The translations under genes and the position numbers were made by a program. Shown here in pieces: positions 34,164 to 42,520 of a stretch of 64,000 nt of DNA. Under the pieces are notes generated by a model that worked only from the letters and a program-made list of their open reading frames with translations, had not been told where the DNA came from and did no database searches. Each line of letters opens with the position of its first letter. The first letter of the stretch is position 1. This DNA is from Streptomyces sp. CGMCC 4.7035 (GTDB lineage Bacteria; Actinomycetota; Actinomycetes; Streptomycetales; Streptomycetaceae): positions 7,667,001-7,731,000 of the forward strand of contig NZ_CP134053.1 of assembly GCF_031583065.1 (NCBI RefSeq). Reading direction: 5' to 3'.

Positions 34164-35840
34164 TTATCCCGCACGCCTGTGTTGTTTGGGACGAGAACGT
34201 TTCTCCACGTACATCCGCTCGTCGGCCGATTTCAGCACTTCGTCCGCCGTCATGCCGCAGTGGGCCCAGCCGATGCCGAAGCTGGCGCCGACCCGCATGG
34301 CGCGGCCGTCGACCCGGATCGGCTGGATGATCTCGTTGCGCAGGCGCACCGCGAGGTCCTGCGCGTCGGCCTTGCCGAGCCCGTCGGCGAGGACGACGAA
34401 CTCGTCGCCGCCGAGCCGGGCGACCGTGTCCCCGTCCCGCACGCCCCGGCTGAGCCGCCGCGCGACCTCGATGAGGACCGCGTCGCCCGCGTTGTGCCCG
34501 AAGCGGTCGTTGATCGACTTGAAGCCGTCGAGGTCGCAGAAGAGCACCGCGAGACCTTTGGTGCCGTCGTCGGTGTCGCTGTCGGGGGTGGCGGTGTGCA
34601 CATGGTGGTCGAAGGCGTCGTACGGGCCCGGACCGGTGTGGAAGTCGAACGCGTGCACGCTCTCGTCGTACGCCGCCGGGTGCTCGGCCCCGTATCCCCC
34701 GTAGGCGGCGTCCAGGGAGTCGGCCGCGCCCGGCGGCAGGGACTGCGGGCGCTGACAGATGCGGGCGGACAGGCGGGAGCGCAACTCGGCGGAGTTGGGC
34801 AGCCCGGTGAGCGAGTCGTGGGAGGCGCGGTGGGCGAGCTGGAGCTCGCGGCGCTTGCGCTCCTCGATGTCCTCGACATGGGTGAGCAGGAAGCGGGGGC
34901 CGTCGGCGGCGTCGGCGACGACGGAGTTGCGCAGGGACACCCAGACGTACGTGCCGTCCCGGCGCCCGAGCCGCAGTTCGGCCCGCCCGCCCTCGGCGGA
35001 GGTCCGCAGGAGCGTGCCGATGTCCTCGGGGTGGACCAGGTCGGAGAAGGAGTAGCGGCGCATCGCGGAGGCGGGGCGGCCCAGCAGCCGGCACAGCGCG
35101 TCGTTCGTGCGCAGGATCCGGCCGTGCTGGTCGCCGCCCATCTCGGCTATGGCCATGCCGGAGGGGGCGTACTCGAAGGCCTGCCGGAAGGACTCCTCGC
35201 TGGCACGCAGGGCCTGCTGCTCCCGCTCCAGACGGACCAGGGCCCGCTGCATGTTGGCTCTCAGGCGGGCGTTGCTGATGGCGATGGCGGCCTGGAAGGC
35301 GTACATCTGGAGCGCCTCGCGCCCCCATGCGCCGGGCCGCCGCCCGTTGCGCGGCCGGTCCACGGAGATGACCCCGATGAGTTCGCCGCATGGACCGCCC
35401 TGGACGCTCGGCGTGTACATGGGCGCGAAGAGGCGGTCGGAGGGGTGCCACTCGTCCTCGAAGCGGGGCTCGGGACCGTCGGTGTGCCACTGCGGCACGT
35501 CGTCCTCGTCGAGGATCCAGCCCTCGGTGTGCGGTATGAACCGCAGATCACCCCAGGCCTCCCCCATGTTCAGCCGGCGGTCCCAGGAGGCGCGGGAGCC
35601 GACGCGGCCGGTGATGAGCGCCTCGGCGGCGGAGTTCCCGGCGAGCGCGGCGACGACGAGGTCGCCGTCCGGGCGTACGAGGTTGACGGCCGCCAGCTCG
35701 TAGCCGAGGCCGTTGACGACGCCGTCGGCGACGGTCTGGAGCGTGTCCGCCAGACTGCGGGCGGTGTTCATGTCCGCCATCACCCGATGCAGCTGTCGCA
35801 GGGTCGTCAGGCGGACATACGGCTCCGAATCGGTCTCCAT
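34164..35840 (-). CDS. cdgB: Diguanylate cyclase with GAF and PAS sensor domains
   Basis: The protein has 558 residues. A GAF domain spans about 30-195, a short coiled coil 198-215, PAS/PAC 216-330 and GGDEF about 333-552. The signature RLGGDEF is intact (477-481), and an RxxD inhibitory site (RDGD, 468-471) sits five residues upstream, so product inhibition is expected. An unusual insert of about 65 residues (362-428), rich in Tyr, His and Asp, interrupts the GGDEF domain between its first helix and strand. It makes c-di-GMP, which via BldD holds Streptomyces in vegetative growth. Domain order and neighbours match S. coelicolor CdgB. Confidence 0.93.
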   Translation of the reverse strand: METDSEPYVRLTTLRQLHRVMADMNTARSLADTLQTVADGVVNGLGYELAAVNLVRPDGDLVVAALAGNSAAEALITGRVGSRASWDRRLNMGEAWGDLRFIPHTEGWILDEDDVPQWHTDGPEPRFEDEWHPSDRLFAPMYTPSVQGGPCGELIGVISVDRPRNGRRPGAWGREALQMYAFQAAIAISNARLRANMQRALVRLEREQQALRASEESFRQAFEYAPSGMAIAEMGGDQHGRILRTNDALCRLLGRPASAMRRYSFSDLVHPEDIGTLLRTSAEGGRAELRLGRRDGTYVWVSLRNSVVADAADGPRFLLTHVEDIEERKRRELQLAHRASHDSLTGLPNSAELRSRLSARICQRPQSLPPGAADSLDAAYGGYGAEHPAAYDESVHAFDFHTGPGPYDAFDHHVHTATPDSDTDDGTKGLAVLFCDLDGFKSINDRFGHNAGDAVLIEVARRLSRGVRDGDTVARLGGDEFVVLADGLGKADAQDLAVRLRNEIIQPIRVDGRAMRVGASFGIGWAHCGMTADEVLKSADERMYVEKRSRPKQHRRAG

Positions 35841-36203
35841 TCGCCCTCCCCTCGAGGTCTCGCAGCAACTCCAGGGTCGCGCCGGCGTACTGGGTGGTTC
35901 TCTCGGTCCCGCTCGGTGCGCTACTCGGCGTACTACGGGCGTAGCATCGTGCAGCGTATCCCCGCCACTGAATCACAGCGCGCTGCCCACTAGGTACACA
36001 GGGTCAACAAAAGAGGCCTCCTGTGACTCAAGTCACAGCAGAACGTGAACAATTGAGTGGGGTTTCCGCATTCTTCCTGTGCGTTTCCCGAACGCGATGC
36101 AAAACCTGTGCACACTCTGTGACCGATATCCGCCGATGGTCCTAGGTCGCGGATCGGGCCTGGGGCCGATGTGGGCCTCGATGGCGGCGACTAGCGTTCC
36201 CGT
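35841..36203. other. Divergent intergenic region between cdgB and the flavin reductase gene
   Basis: These 363 bp are more A/T-rich than the flanks and contain no gene that I can support. They must hold the promoters of cdgB (minus) and the flavin reductase (plus). The main landmark is the perfect inverted repeat at 36022-36037. Confidence 0.6.
36022..36037. promoter_or_regulatory. CRP-type palindrome in the cdgB upstream region
   Basis: TGTGACTCAAGTCACA is a perfect 7-bp inverted repeat with a 2-bp centre and fits the TGTGA-N6-TCACA consensus of CRP/FNR regulators. It lies 182 bp before cdgB and 167 bp before the flavin reductase start. The inner GTGAC/GTCAC halves also loosely resemble BldD boxes, and BldD is known to control cdgB. 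Which protein binds is inference. Confidence 0.6.
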
Positions 36204-36788
36204 GTGCTCAAGACTCCCCCTGTCCCGTCCGTGCCCGCCGCCCCGCCCGCCTCCGGGCATCCTGAGGGGGTGAGCAACGACGAGTTCCGCGCAGTCATGT
36301 CCCGGCTCGCCGCCGGTGTGGTCCTGGTGACCGCGCAGGAGCCGCCGCTGGACCCGGACGACCCCCAGGCGCCAGGCGGCGAGGACGTCGGCATGACGGC
36401 GACGGCGTTCCTGTCGGTGTCCCTGGATCCGCCCTTGGTCCTGGTCAGCCTGCGCGAGGGCTCCCGCATGGACGACCTGCTCGCCGAGCAGCCCCTGTGG
36501 GCCGTCTCCGTGCTCTCGGAGAGCCAGCGGCACATCGCCGGCCGCTTCGCGATGAAGGGCCGCATCAGCGACCGGCTCCTGTTCGAGGACATCCCGTACG
36601 TCCGCGGCGAGGTCAGCGGCGCACCCTTGGTCGGCGGCGCCCTGGCCACCCTGGAGTGCCGCACGGAACAACGCGTACCGGCCGGCGACCACACCCTGGT
36701 CATCGGCCGCGTCCTGACGGCCCGGGTACCGAGCGCGGACGGGGGTCCGCTGGTCTACTTCCGGGGCCGGTACAGGCATCTGGGCTGA
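36204..36788 (+). CDS. Flavin reductase-like (FMN-binding split barrel) protein
   Basis: The protein has 194 residues from the GTG at 36204; a GTG at 36270 (SNDEFRAVMSRL) is an equally possible start. The family pattern is FRAVMSRLAAGVVLVTA, MTATAFLSVSLDPPLVLVSL, WAVSVLSESQRHIAGRFA and HTLVIGRVLTA. These proteins reduce FMN/FAD with NAD(P)H for monooxygenases, or bind flavin for other redox work. No partner oxygenase adjoins. Transcribed away from cdgB. Confidence 0.85.
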   Translation: MLKTPPVPSVPAAPPASGHPEGVSNDEFRAVMSRLAAGVVLVTAQEPPLDPDDPQAPGGEDVGMTATAFLSVSLDPPLVLVSLREGSRMDDLLAEQPLWAVSVLSESQRHIAGRFAMKGRISDRLLFEDIPYVRGEVSGAPLVGGALATLECRTEQRVPAGDHTLVIGRVLTARVPSADGGPLVYFRGRYRHLG

Positions 36789-36860
36789 GGGGCGCCCCGT
36801 CAGGGGCGCGGGGCAGTGACATCATGCGGCTCCGCCGCGTGGGCGCGACCAACCACACAC
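36787..36860. repeat. Dispersed palindromic intergenic repeat (relative of the otsB-flanking repeat)
   Basis: The stretch after the flavin reductase contains GGGGCGCCCC, CAGGGGCGCGGGGC and ATGCGGCTCCGCCGCG, which also occur in the same order in the right arm near otsB (29310-29360). The remainder diverges. It probably belongs to a repeat family spread between Streptomyces genes. Nothing else is seen up to 36953. Confidence 0.7.
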
Positions 36861-36953
36861 ATCCGACACTGACGCGACCACAAATGCCGCCACGGCGCTA
36901 CTCAGCCGGGGCCCGGGGCAGAGCCCCGTGACGGCACCCCACCCCCGGCACCG

Positions 36954-37382
36954 CTAACCCCAGTCCCGCCCCGACCGCCCCCGCTTGGTGTCGGCACGCC
37001 GCTTCTTCTCGCGCAACCGCCGCTCATTGATCCCACGGGGTATCCGCGTCGCCCGGCGCGGCTTCGGCGGCGGCGCCGTCGCCTCGGCAAGCAGGGCGGC
37101 CAGCCGCACGGCGGCGGCCTCGCGGTTGCGCCACTGCGATCGGTGTTCGGAGGCGCGCACGCTGACGACCCCGTCGACGAGCCGCCCCGCGAGCCGTTCG
37201 AGGGCCCGCTCCTTCCACACCTGCGGCAGCGCCTCGGTCCTGGCGAGGTCGAAGCGCAACTCGACCTGTGTGTCACTGGTGTTGACGTGCTGTCCACCCG
37301 GCCCCGAGGAGCGCGAGAAACGCCACATGAGCTCGGCCTCGGGAAGCGAGACGGAGCCGCGAACGACGTAAGGACCGGACAT
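36954..37382 (-). CDS. arfB: Ribosome rescue peptidyl-tRNA hydrolase ArfB (YaeJ)
   Basis: The protein has 142 residues. The GGQ motif lies at 29-31 in RSSGPGGQHVNTSDTQVEL, and the C-terminal tail is long and basic (RLREKKRRADTKRGRSGRDW), the two hallmarks of ArfB. It enters stalled ribosomes lacking a stop codon and releases the peptide. The ATG at 37382 has GGAGG 4-5 bp upstream. It is shorter than class-I release factors, excluding prfA/prfB. Confidence 0.93.
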   Translation of the reverse strand: MSGPYVVRGSVSLPEAELMWRFSRSSGPGGQHVNTSDTQVELRFDLARTEALPQVWKERALERLAGRLVDGVVSVRASEHRSQWRNREAAAVRLAALLAEATAPPPKPRRATRIPRGINERRLREKKRRADTKRGRSGRDWG

Positions 37383-37603
37383 GCCTCCATGGTCGCGCGC
37401 GTGTCCGGTCCACGTCACTCGAATATCGAGGTCACGCACGACCGCCGCATCCAGGTGAAGCACGGCATTCAGGTAAAGAAAGTAAAGAGATCCGGAACCA
37501 TAGGGACCCCCCTTGGCGTTGGTAGGGGTAGCTGTAGCTTCGTGCCGTACGAAGCCCATAGGCACCGCACCGCGTACGCGAACGAGGGAAGGAACTCCCA
37601 ACA

Positions 37604-38179
37604 ATGGCTGTAAGCCTGTCCAAGGGTGGCAACGTCTCGCTCACCAAGGAGGCTCCGGGCCTGACCGCCGTCACCGTGGGCCTCGGCTGGGACGTCCGCA
37701 GCACCACCGGCACGGACTTCGACCTCGACGCGTCCGCGATCGCGGTCAACGCGCAGGGCAAGGTCTACTCGGACGCCCACTTCGTCTTCTTCAACAACAA
37801 GCAGACCCCGGACAACTCGATCGTCCACACGGGCGACAACCGCACGGGCGAGGGCGCCGGCGACGACGAGGCGATCAACGTCAACCTCGCCGCCCTCCCG
37901 GCCGACATCGAGAAGGTCGTCTTCCCGGTCTCGATCTACGACGCCGAGTCCCGCTCGCAGAACTTCGGCCAGGTCCGCAACGCCTACATCCGTATCGTCA
38001 ACCAGGCCGGCGGCGCCGAGATCGCCCGCTACGACCTGTCGGAGGACGCGGCCACGGAGACGGCCATGATCTTCGGCGAGCTGTACCGCAACGGCGCGGA
38101 GTGGAAGTTCCGCGCGGTCGGCCAGGGCTACGCCTCGGGCCTGGTGGGCATCGCCCAGGACTTCGGCGTCAACGTCTGA
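37604..38179 (+). CDS. TerD-family calcium-binding stress protein
   Basis: The protein has 191 residues, full length. It has [20 protein letters not shown], the first acidic Ca2+ loop [19 protein letters not shown], and [12 protein letters not shown] with paired acidic residues, ending in AQDFGVNV. TerD proteins bind calcium and are linked to tellurite resistance, stress response and development in Streptomyces. Several paralogues are usual. It stands alone with a strong terminator immediately downstream. Confidence 0.94.
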   Translation: MAVSLSKGGNVSLTKEAPGLTAVTVGLGWDVRSTTGTDFDLDASAIAVNAQGKVYSDAHFVFFNNKQTPDNSIVHTGDNRTGEGAGDDEAINVNLAALPADIEKVVFPVSIYDAESRSQNFGQVRNAYIRIVNQAGGAEIARYDLSEDAATETAMIFGELYRNGAEWKFRAVGQGYASGLVGIAQDFGVNV

Positions 38180-38200
38180 CGGACGACGCCCGAACCGGGC

Positions 38201-38240
38201 GGGAGCCCCGGGCCGCGGTGTACCGCGGCCCGGGGCTCCC
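38201..38240. terminator. Terminator after the terD gene
   Basis: A perfect 18-bp GC stem (38201-38218 with 38223-38240) around the loop TGTA. It lies 21 bp past the TerD stop. Confidence 0.93.
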
Positions 38241-38243
38241 TCA

Positions 38244-38370
38244 TTTCCCGCGCCCCGGAATTTCCCGCGCCCCGAACTTCCCGTGGCCCGAACTTCCCGC
38301 GCCCCGGAGTTTCCCACGCCCCGAAACCTCCCGCGCCCCGAAGCCGGCCGCGCCCCGAAGCCGGCCGCGA
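38244..38370. repeat. Degenerate tandem repeat, about 17-bp unit, about seven copies
   Basis: TTTCCCGCGCCCCGGAA at 38244 is repeated with drift (TTTCCCGCGCCCCGAAC and similar). The last copies change to CCGGCCGCGCCCCGAAG. It lies directly after the terminator and ends 13 bp before the acetyltransferase start, so it forms that gene's upstream region. Confidence 0.85.
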
Positions 38371-38382
38371 TACGTTGCCCGG

Positions 38383-38898
38383 GTGATCCTCACTTCCCTC
38401 CCCCTCACCCCGGACCACGACATCCCGGTCCCGCTGCTCACCGAGCTCACCGCGCTGTACGCCTCCAACCGCGAGTTCCACGCCCTCAGCGGCGACTTCC
38501 CCGACCCGGACGACATCCGCCCGGAGCAGGTGGCGACCGCGCTGGCCGACGAGCTGGTGAACCCGGACGTGGAGGTGCTGCTCGCCCGCAGCAGCGGGCG
38601 CCTCGTGGGGATCGCGATCAACCTCGCCCACCACCCCGACCCCGCCGACCCGGACCCGTGGATCGGCCTGCTGATGGTGGACGCGGGCATGCAGCGACAG
38701 GGGTACGGCCGACAGCTCGCGTCACTCGTCGAGGACCGCTTCCGCGCCGCGGGCCGCACCGCCGTACGCCTGGCCGTGCTGGAGAACAACCCCAGAGGCC
38801 TCGCCTTCTGGACCGCTCTGGGATACGAGGTCATCGACCACCGCAAGGACCGCCAACGCGGCCGTCCCTGCGCCGTGTTGCGCAAGGAGCTGCGATGA
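38383..38898 (+). CDS. GNAT-family N-acetyltransferase
   Basis: The protein has 171 residues with a GTG start. The acetyl-CoA loop is GLLMVDAGMQRQGYGRQLAS (Q/RxxGxG/A type) near residue 98, followed by RLAVLENNPRGLAFWTALGY. Substrate unknown. It lacks a leader; the GTG start is 13 bp after a minisatellite and no clear ribosome site is visible, so translation may be weak or leaderless. Confidence 0.85.
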   Translation: MILTSLPLTPDHDIPVPLLTELTALYASNREFHALSGDFPDPDDIRPEQVATALADELVNPDVEVLLARSSGRLVGIAINLAHHPDPADPDPWIGLLMVDAGMQRQGYGRQLASLVEDRFRAAGRTAVRLAVLENNPRGLAFWTALGYEVIDHRKDRQRGRPCAVLRKELR

Positions 38899-38911
38899 CC
38901 GCCCGGCGCCC

Positions 38912-40342
38912 TCAGGGATGCGCCGGCTTTCCGTCCCCGTACAGCCAGTCCTTCCAGATCCCGTCGAAGTCCTTGTCCGGCGCCTTCTTCTCGACGTACG
39001 CCGTGAAGTCGGCGGTGTCCGCGTTGCCGTGGCGGTGGGCGGCGGCCCAGCCCTGGATGATGTCGTAGAACGTGTCGTCGCCGACGGTCTGCCGGATCTT
39101 GTGCAGGACCATCGCGCCGCGGTCGTACACGGGAGGGTCGGAGATGTGCGCGGCGTCGCTCGGCTTCGCGGGCGGGAACGCCCAGATCGCCTTGTTGTCC
39201 TCGGGGTCGTCGTAGTAGTCGCCGCGGTAGAGCGCGTCAAAAATCTCCTGTGCGGTCTCGCCGTCGTTGTCCTCCTGCCACAGCCACTCCGCGTACCTCG
39301 CGAAGCTCTCGTTGAGCCACATGTCCCGCCAGGTCTTGGGGGTGACGGAGTCGCCGTACCACTGGTGGGCGATTTCATGGACGAGGATGCCGAGCTCGGG
39401 GGTGCCGGGGAAGACGGGGCGGTTCTGGGTCTCCAGCTCGTAGCCGGCGTCGTCCGGGCGGTCGACGATCGCTCCGGTGGAGGAGAAGGGATACGGGCCG
39501 AAGTTGGTCTCCGCCCACTCCATGACCTCGGGCAGCTTGGCGAGCACCGCACGGCTCGCCTTCGTCTGCGTGGGGTCCACGGCGACGTACGCCGGCAGGC
39601 CACCCTTGATGGTGGGGCGGGTGATGTCGTAGTGGCCGATCGCGAGCGTGGCGACGTAGCTCGCCATCGGCTCGGCGGTGTGCCAGCGGAACGTCTTACG
39701 GCCACCCGTGACGGTCTCGCTCTTCAACTCCCCGTTGGAGACGGCCTGCAAGTCCTTCGGCACGGTGACGGAGATGTCGTACGCCGCCTTGTCGGACGGG
39801 TGGTGGTTGCCGGGGAACCAGGCCATCGACCCCACCGGCTCGCCCAGCGCCAGCGCGCCGTCGGCCGTGCGCAGCCAGCCTTCCTTCGCGCGGTCCGCGT
39901 CGGTGATGGTCACCGGGGTGCCCGAGTAGCGGACCGTCGCGCTGAACGTCTCCCCCTTGTCGAGCTCGTCGTGCGGACGGACGGTGAGCTCCTGGCCGGC
40001 GCGGCTGAAGCGGGCGGCCCTGCCCTCGACGGTGACGCCGGCGACGTCCAGCCCCTTGAGGTCGAGGTCGAAGGCGGACAGGTCCTTCGTCGCGCGGGCG
40101 GTGATCACCGCGGTGCCGGTGAGGTGGTGGTCGCCGGGGTCGTAGGCGAGGGTCAGGTCGTAGTGGGTGACGTCGTATCCGCCGTTGCCCGCCTTGGGGA
40201 AGTACGGATCGCGCACGCCGGAGCCGCCCGGGGTGCCCTGCACACCGCCACCGCTACAAGCCGTCAGCGTGAGGGCGAGCAGCGCGGAGGCTGCGGAGAC
40301 TAAGGGGACGGAAGCCGGGAGAAGAGGTGCGGATCGGGACAT
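38912..40342 (-). CDS. M1-family zinc aminopeptidase lipoprotein
   Basis: The protein has 476 residues. A signal peptide with lipobox LTLTAC (Cys29) anchors it outside the membrane. The N-terminal beta domain spans about 55-235. The catalytic zinc motif is HEIAHQWYG (His322, Glu323, His326) with the third ligand in WLNESFARY and an upstream substrate-binding ETQNRP region. A tyrosine near DRGAMVLHKIR completes the site. It removes N-terminal residues from peptides. It lacks the large C-terminal domain of PepN, so it is a short M1 form. Confidence 0.9.
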   Translation of the reverse strand: MSRSAPLLPASVPLVSAASALLALTLTACSGGGVQGTPGGSGVRDPYFPKAGNGGYDVTHYDLTLAYDPGDHHLTGTAVITARATKDLSAFDLDLKGLDVAGVTVEGRAARFSRAGQELTVRPHDELDKGETFSATVRYSGTPVTITDADRAKEGWLRTADGALALGEPVGSMAWFPGNHHPSDKAAYDISVTVPKDLQAVSNGELKSETVTGGRKTFRWHTAEPMASYVATLAIGHYDITRPTIKGGLPAYVAVDPTQTKASRAVLAKLPEVMEWAETNFGPYPFSSTGAIVDRPDDAGYELETQNRPVFPGTPELGILVHEIAHQWYGDSVTPKTWRDMWLNESFARYAEWLWQEDNDGETAQEIFDALYRGDYYDDPEDNKAIWAFPPAKPSDAAHISDPPVYDRGAMVLHKIRQTVGDDTFYDIIQGWAAAHRHGNADTADFTAYVEKKAPDKDFDGIWKDWLYGDGKPAHP

Positions 40343-40883
40343 GGAAGCGATCCTATGCGGGGGCCATGACACCATCGCCTACGTGCTCGACATCGGCTAC
40401 GCCCTCTCCAACCGCTTCCCCGACCCTCCGCAGACCGACTACCGCCGCGCGGACGTCCACGCCCTGCGGCACGACCTGTTCTGCGGTGACGTCTACCTCG
40501 CCGACACCAAGACGGACCGGGAGCTGTCCACAGCCTGGGGATGGGTGCCGGTGCTCGACTTCGCGTGGGCGCTGTGCGACATCGTCGAGCGGCTCGACCG
40601 CGACCCGCTCGGCAGCCGCGCCGCCCGGCCGCAGCACGCGGAGCTGGACTTCACCGAGTCCACCGACCGGATGCTCTTCGAGCGCCGCTTCGGCTGGGTG
40701 GACATCGAGGCGGAGTGGCTGCCCGCGGCCGAGCCGCCGCTGACCTTCTCCCACACCGAACTGCGCCGCGAGGCCCGGGACTTTCTGCACGACCTGATCG
40801 CCGACCTGACCGATCTCCACGAGGACCTCGCGGAGAACCCCGCGGTCTGGACCCTCCAGGCACGCTTCCCGCGCGTCGGCTGA
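40341..40883 (+). CDS. Hypothetical protein divergent from the M1 peptidase
   Basis: The protein is up to 180 residues. The ATG at 40341 shares its CATG with the start of the minus-strand peptidase; a GTG at 40383 (LDIGYALSNRFPDPP) is an alternative. Features are WGWVPVLDFAWALCDIVERL and an acidic C-terminus (RDFLHDLIADLTDLHEDLAE). I do not recognise a named domain, though the sequence looks like a conserved Streptomyces protein. Start uncertain. Confidence 0.65.
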   Translation: MEAILCGGHDTIAYVLDIGYALSNRFPDPPQTDYRRADVHALRHDLFCGDVYLADTKTDRELSTAWGWVPVLDFAWALCDIVERLDRDPLGSRAARPQHAELDFTESTDRMLFERRFGWVDIEAEWLPAAEPPLTFSHTELRREARDFLHDLIADLTDLHEDLAENPAVWTLQARFPRVG

Positions 40884-40916
40884 CCGGAGGGACGGGCGGC
40901 CGTGCCCGGCCGGCGG

Positions 40917-42431
40917 TCACGGGAAACGGGCCCGCCGCACCTCCTCCGGCACCGGTGCCCTGGCCGGGCCGTACGCCGGTGGTTTCGCCGTCACCATCAG
41001 GCCCGCGGCCAGGCCCGCCAGAAGCAGGACGCCCGCCGCCCACCAGATGGCGACGGTATAGCCGTGGACCATGCCCTCGCGGACGATCAGGGCCTTCTCG
41101 GCGGGGTTGCGCAGGTGCGCGGCGACGTACGCCGTGCCGCCGGCCGTCGCGACGGTGTTCAGCAGGGCCGTACCGATCGATCCGCCCACCTGCTGCGAGG
41201 TGTTGACGGTCGCCGACGTCACGCCCGAGTCGTACGGCGCGACCCCGGCGGTCGCGGTCGCGAAGACCGGCATGAAGGTGAGACCCATGCCGAGACCCAT
41301 CAGCACGAGGCCGGGCATGATCTCCGTCGCGTACGCCGAGTGCACCGTCATCTGCGTGAGGATCACCATGCCGCCCGACGCCAGCACCGAGCCCGGCACC
41401 ATCAGCAGGCGCGGCGCCACACGGGGCAGCAGACGGGCCGAGATCTGCGTCGAGCCCACGATGGTCGCCGCCGTCAGCGGCAGATAGCCCAGTCCCGTCT
41501 TCAGGGGCGACCAGCCGAGGACGACCTGTAGGTAGTAGGTCATGAACAGGAACAGCCCGAACATCCCGATGACGGCCAGGCACATCGTCAGGAAGCATCC
41601 CGCCCGGGTGCGGTCCCTGACGATGTGCAGCGGCAGCAGCGGCTGCGACGCCCTCGTCTGCCACCACACGAACGCCGCGAGCAACACGACCCCGACCGCG
41701 AACAGACTCAGCACCAGCGGGTCCGTCCATCCCCGTGGCTCCGCCTCGCTGAACCCGTACACGAGTGCGACCAGCCCGCCGCAGCCCAGCACCACGCCGG
41801 GGATGTCGAGGCGGGCCCCCGTGTGGCCGGGGCGGCCCCGCAGCAGCGCGAGGCCGCCGAAGACGGCGATGACCGCGACGGGGACGTTGACGTACAGGCA
41901 CCAGCGCCAGTTCAGGTACTCGGTCAGCAGTCCGCCCGCGAGGAACCCGATCGCCGCACCACTGCCCGCGAGCGCGCCGTAGATACCGAAGGCCTTCCCG
42001 CGCTCCTTCGGGTGGGTGAACGTGGTCGTCAGCAGGCTGAGGGCCGAGGGCGCGAGGACGGCGGCGAAGACGCCCTGGAGCGCGCGGGCACCGAAGAGCA
42101 TCCCGGAGGTGGTGGCCGCACCGCCCAGCGCGGACGCCCCGGCGAAGCCGATCAGGCCGATGACGAACGTCCTTCTGCGGCCCACCAGGTCCGCGATCCG
42201 GCCGCCGAGCAGGAGCAGCCCGCCGAAGGCCAGCGTGTAGGCGGTGATCACCCACTGGCGGTTGTTGTCGGAGATGCCCAGGTCGTGCTGGGCCGACGGC
42301 AGCGCGATGTTCACGATCGTCGCGTCCAGGACCACCATCAGCTGGGCGAGCGCGATGATCACCAGGCCCCACCAGCGGCGGGGATCGGCGTCGTCGGATA
42401 CCGCGGACGCGCCCGTCCGGGTGACGCTCAC
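40917..42431 (-). CDS. MFS drug exporter, DHA2 (14-TMS) family
   Basis: The protein has 504 residues from the GTG at 42431. Motif D1 is LDATIVNIALPSAQHDLGIS, motif A GGRIADLVGRRRTF and motif C GSGAAIGFLAGGLLTE. Fourteen hydrophobic helices fit the DHA2 family (proton antiporters for drugs, dyes or antibiotics). No regulator adjoins, but a SoxR-controlled gene lies directly upstream on the same strand. The 53 bp between them leave open co-transcription. Confidence 0.9.
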   Translation of the reverse strand: MSVTRTGASAVSDDADPRRWWGLVIIALAQLMVVLDATIVNIALPSAQHDLGISDNNRQWVITAYTLAFGGLLLLGGRIADLVGRRRTFVIGLIGFAGASALGGAATTSGMLFGARALQGVFAAVLAPSALSLLTTTFTHPKERGKAFGIYGALAGSGAAIGFLAGGLLTEYLNWRWCLYVNVPVAVIAVFGGLALLRGRPGHTGARLDIPGVVLGCGGLVALVYGFSEAEPRGWTDPLVLSLFAVGVVLLAAFVWWQTRASQPLLPLHIVRDRTRAGCFLTMCLAVIGMFGLFLFMTYYLQVVLGWSPLKTGLGYLPLTAATIVGSTQISARLLPRVAPRLLMVPGSVLASGGMVILTQMTVHSAYATEIMPGLVLMGLGMGLTFMPVFATATAGVAPYDSGVTSATVNTSQQVGGSIGTALLNTVATAGGTAYVAAHLRNPAEKALIVREGMVHGYTVAIWWAAGVLLLAGLAAGLMVTAKPPAYGPARAPVPEEVRRARFP

Positions 42432-42484
42432 CCCGCCAGAAGACCATGGATCCCCGCGCATCGCATCTTCGAGACGGGGCGACC

Positions 42485-42520
42485 ACTCACGGCACTCACG
42501 GCACTCACGGCACTCACGGC
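42485..42520 (-). repeat. 9-bp tandem repeat reiterating the stop codon, four copies
   Basis: TGAGTGCCG (minus strand) is repeated exactly four times. The first copy holds the TGA stop of the quinone oxidoreductase gene; because the unit is three codons long, three more in-frame TGA codons follow. Confidence 0.92.

Noticed and set aside
33112..35490. One continuous minus-strand frame joining the CBM35 protein and the cdgB region
   Set aside because: The stretch before 34047 is a shifted frame through cdgB; the CBM35 protein begins at its own ATG at 34047.
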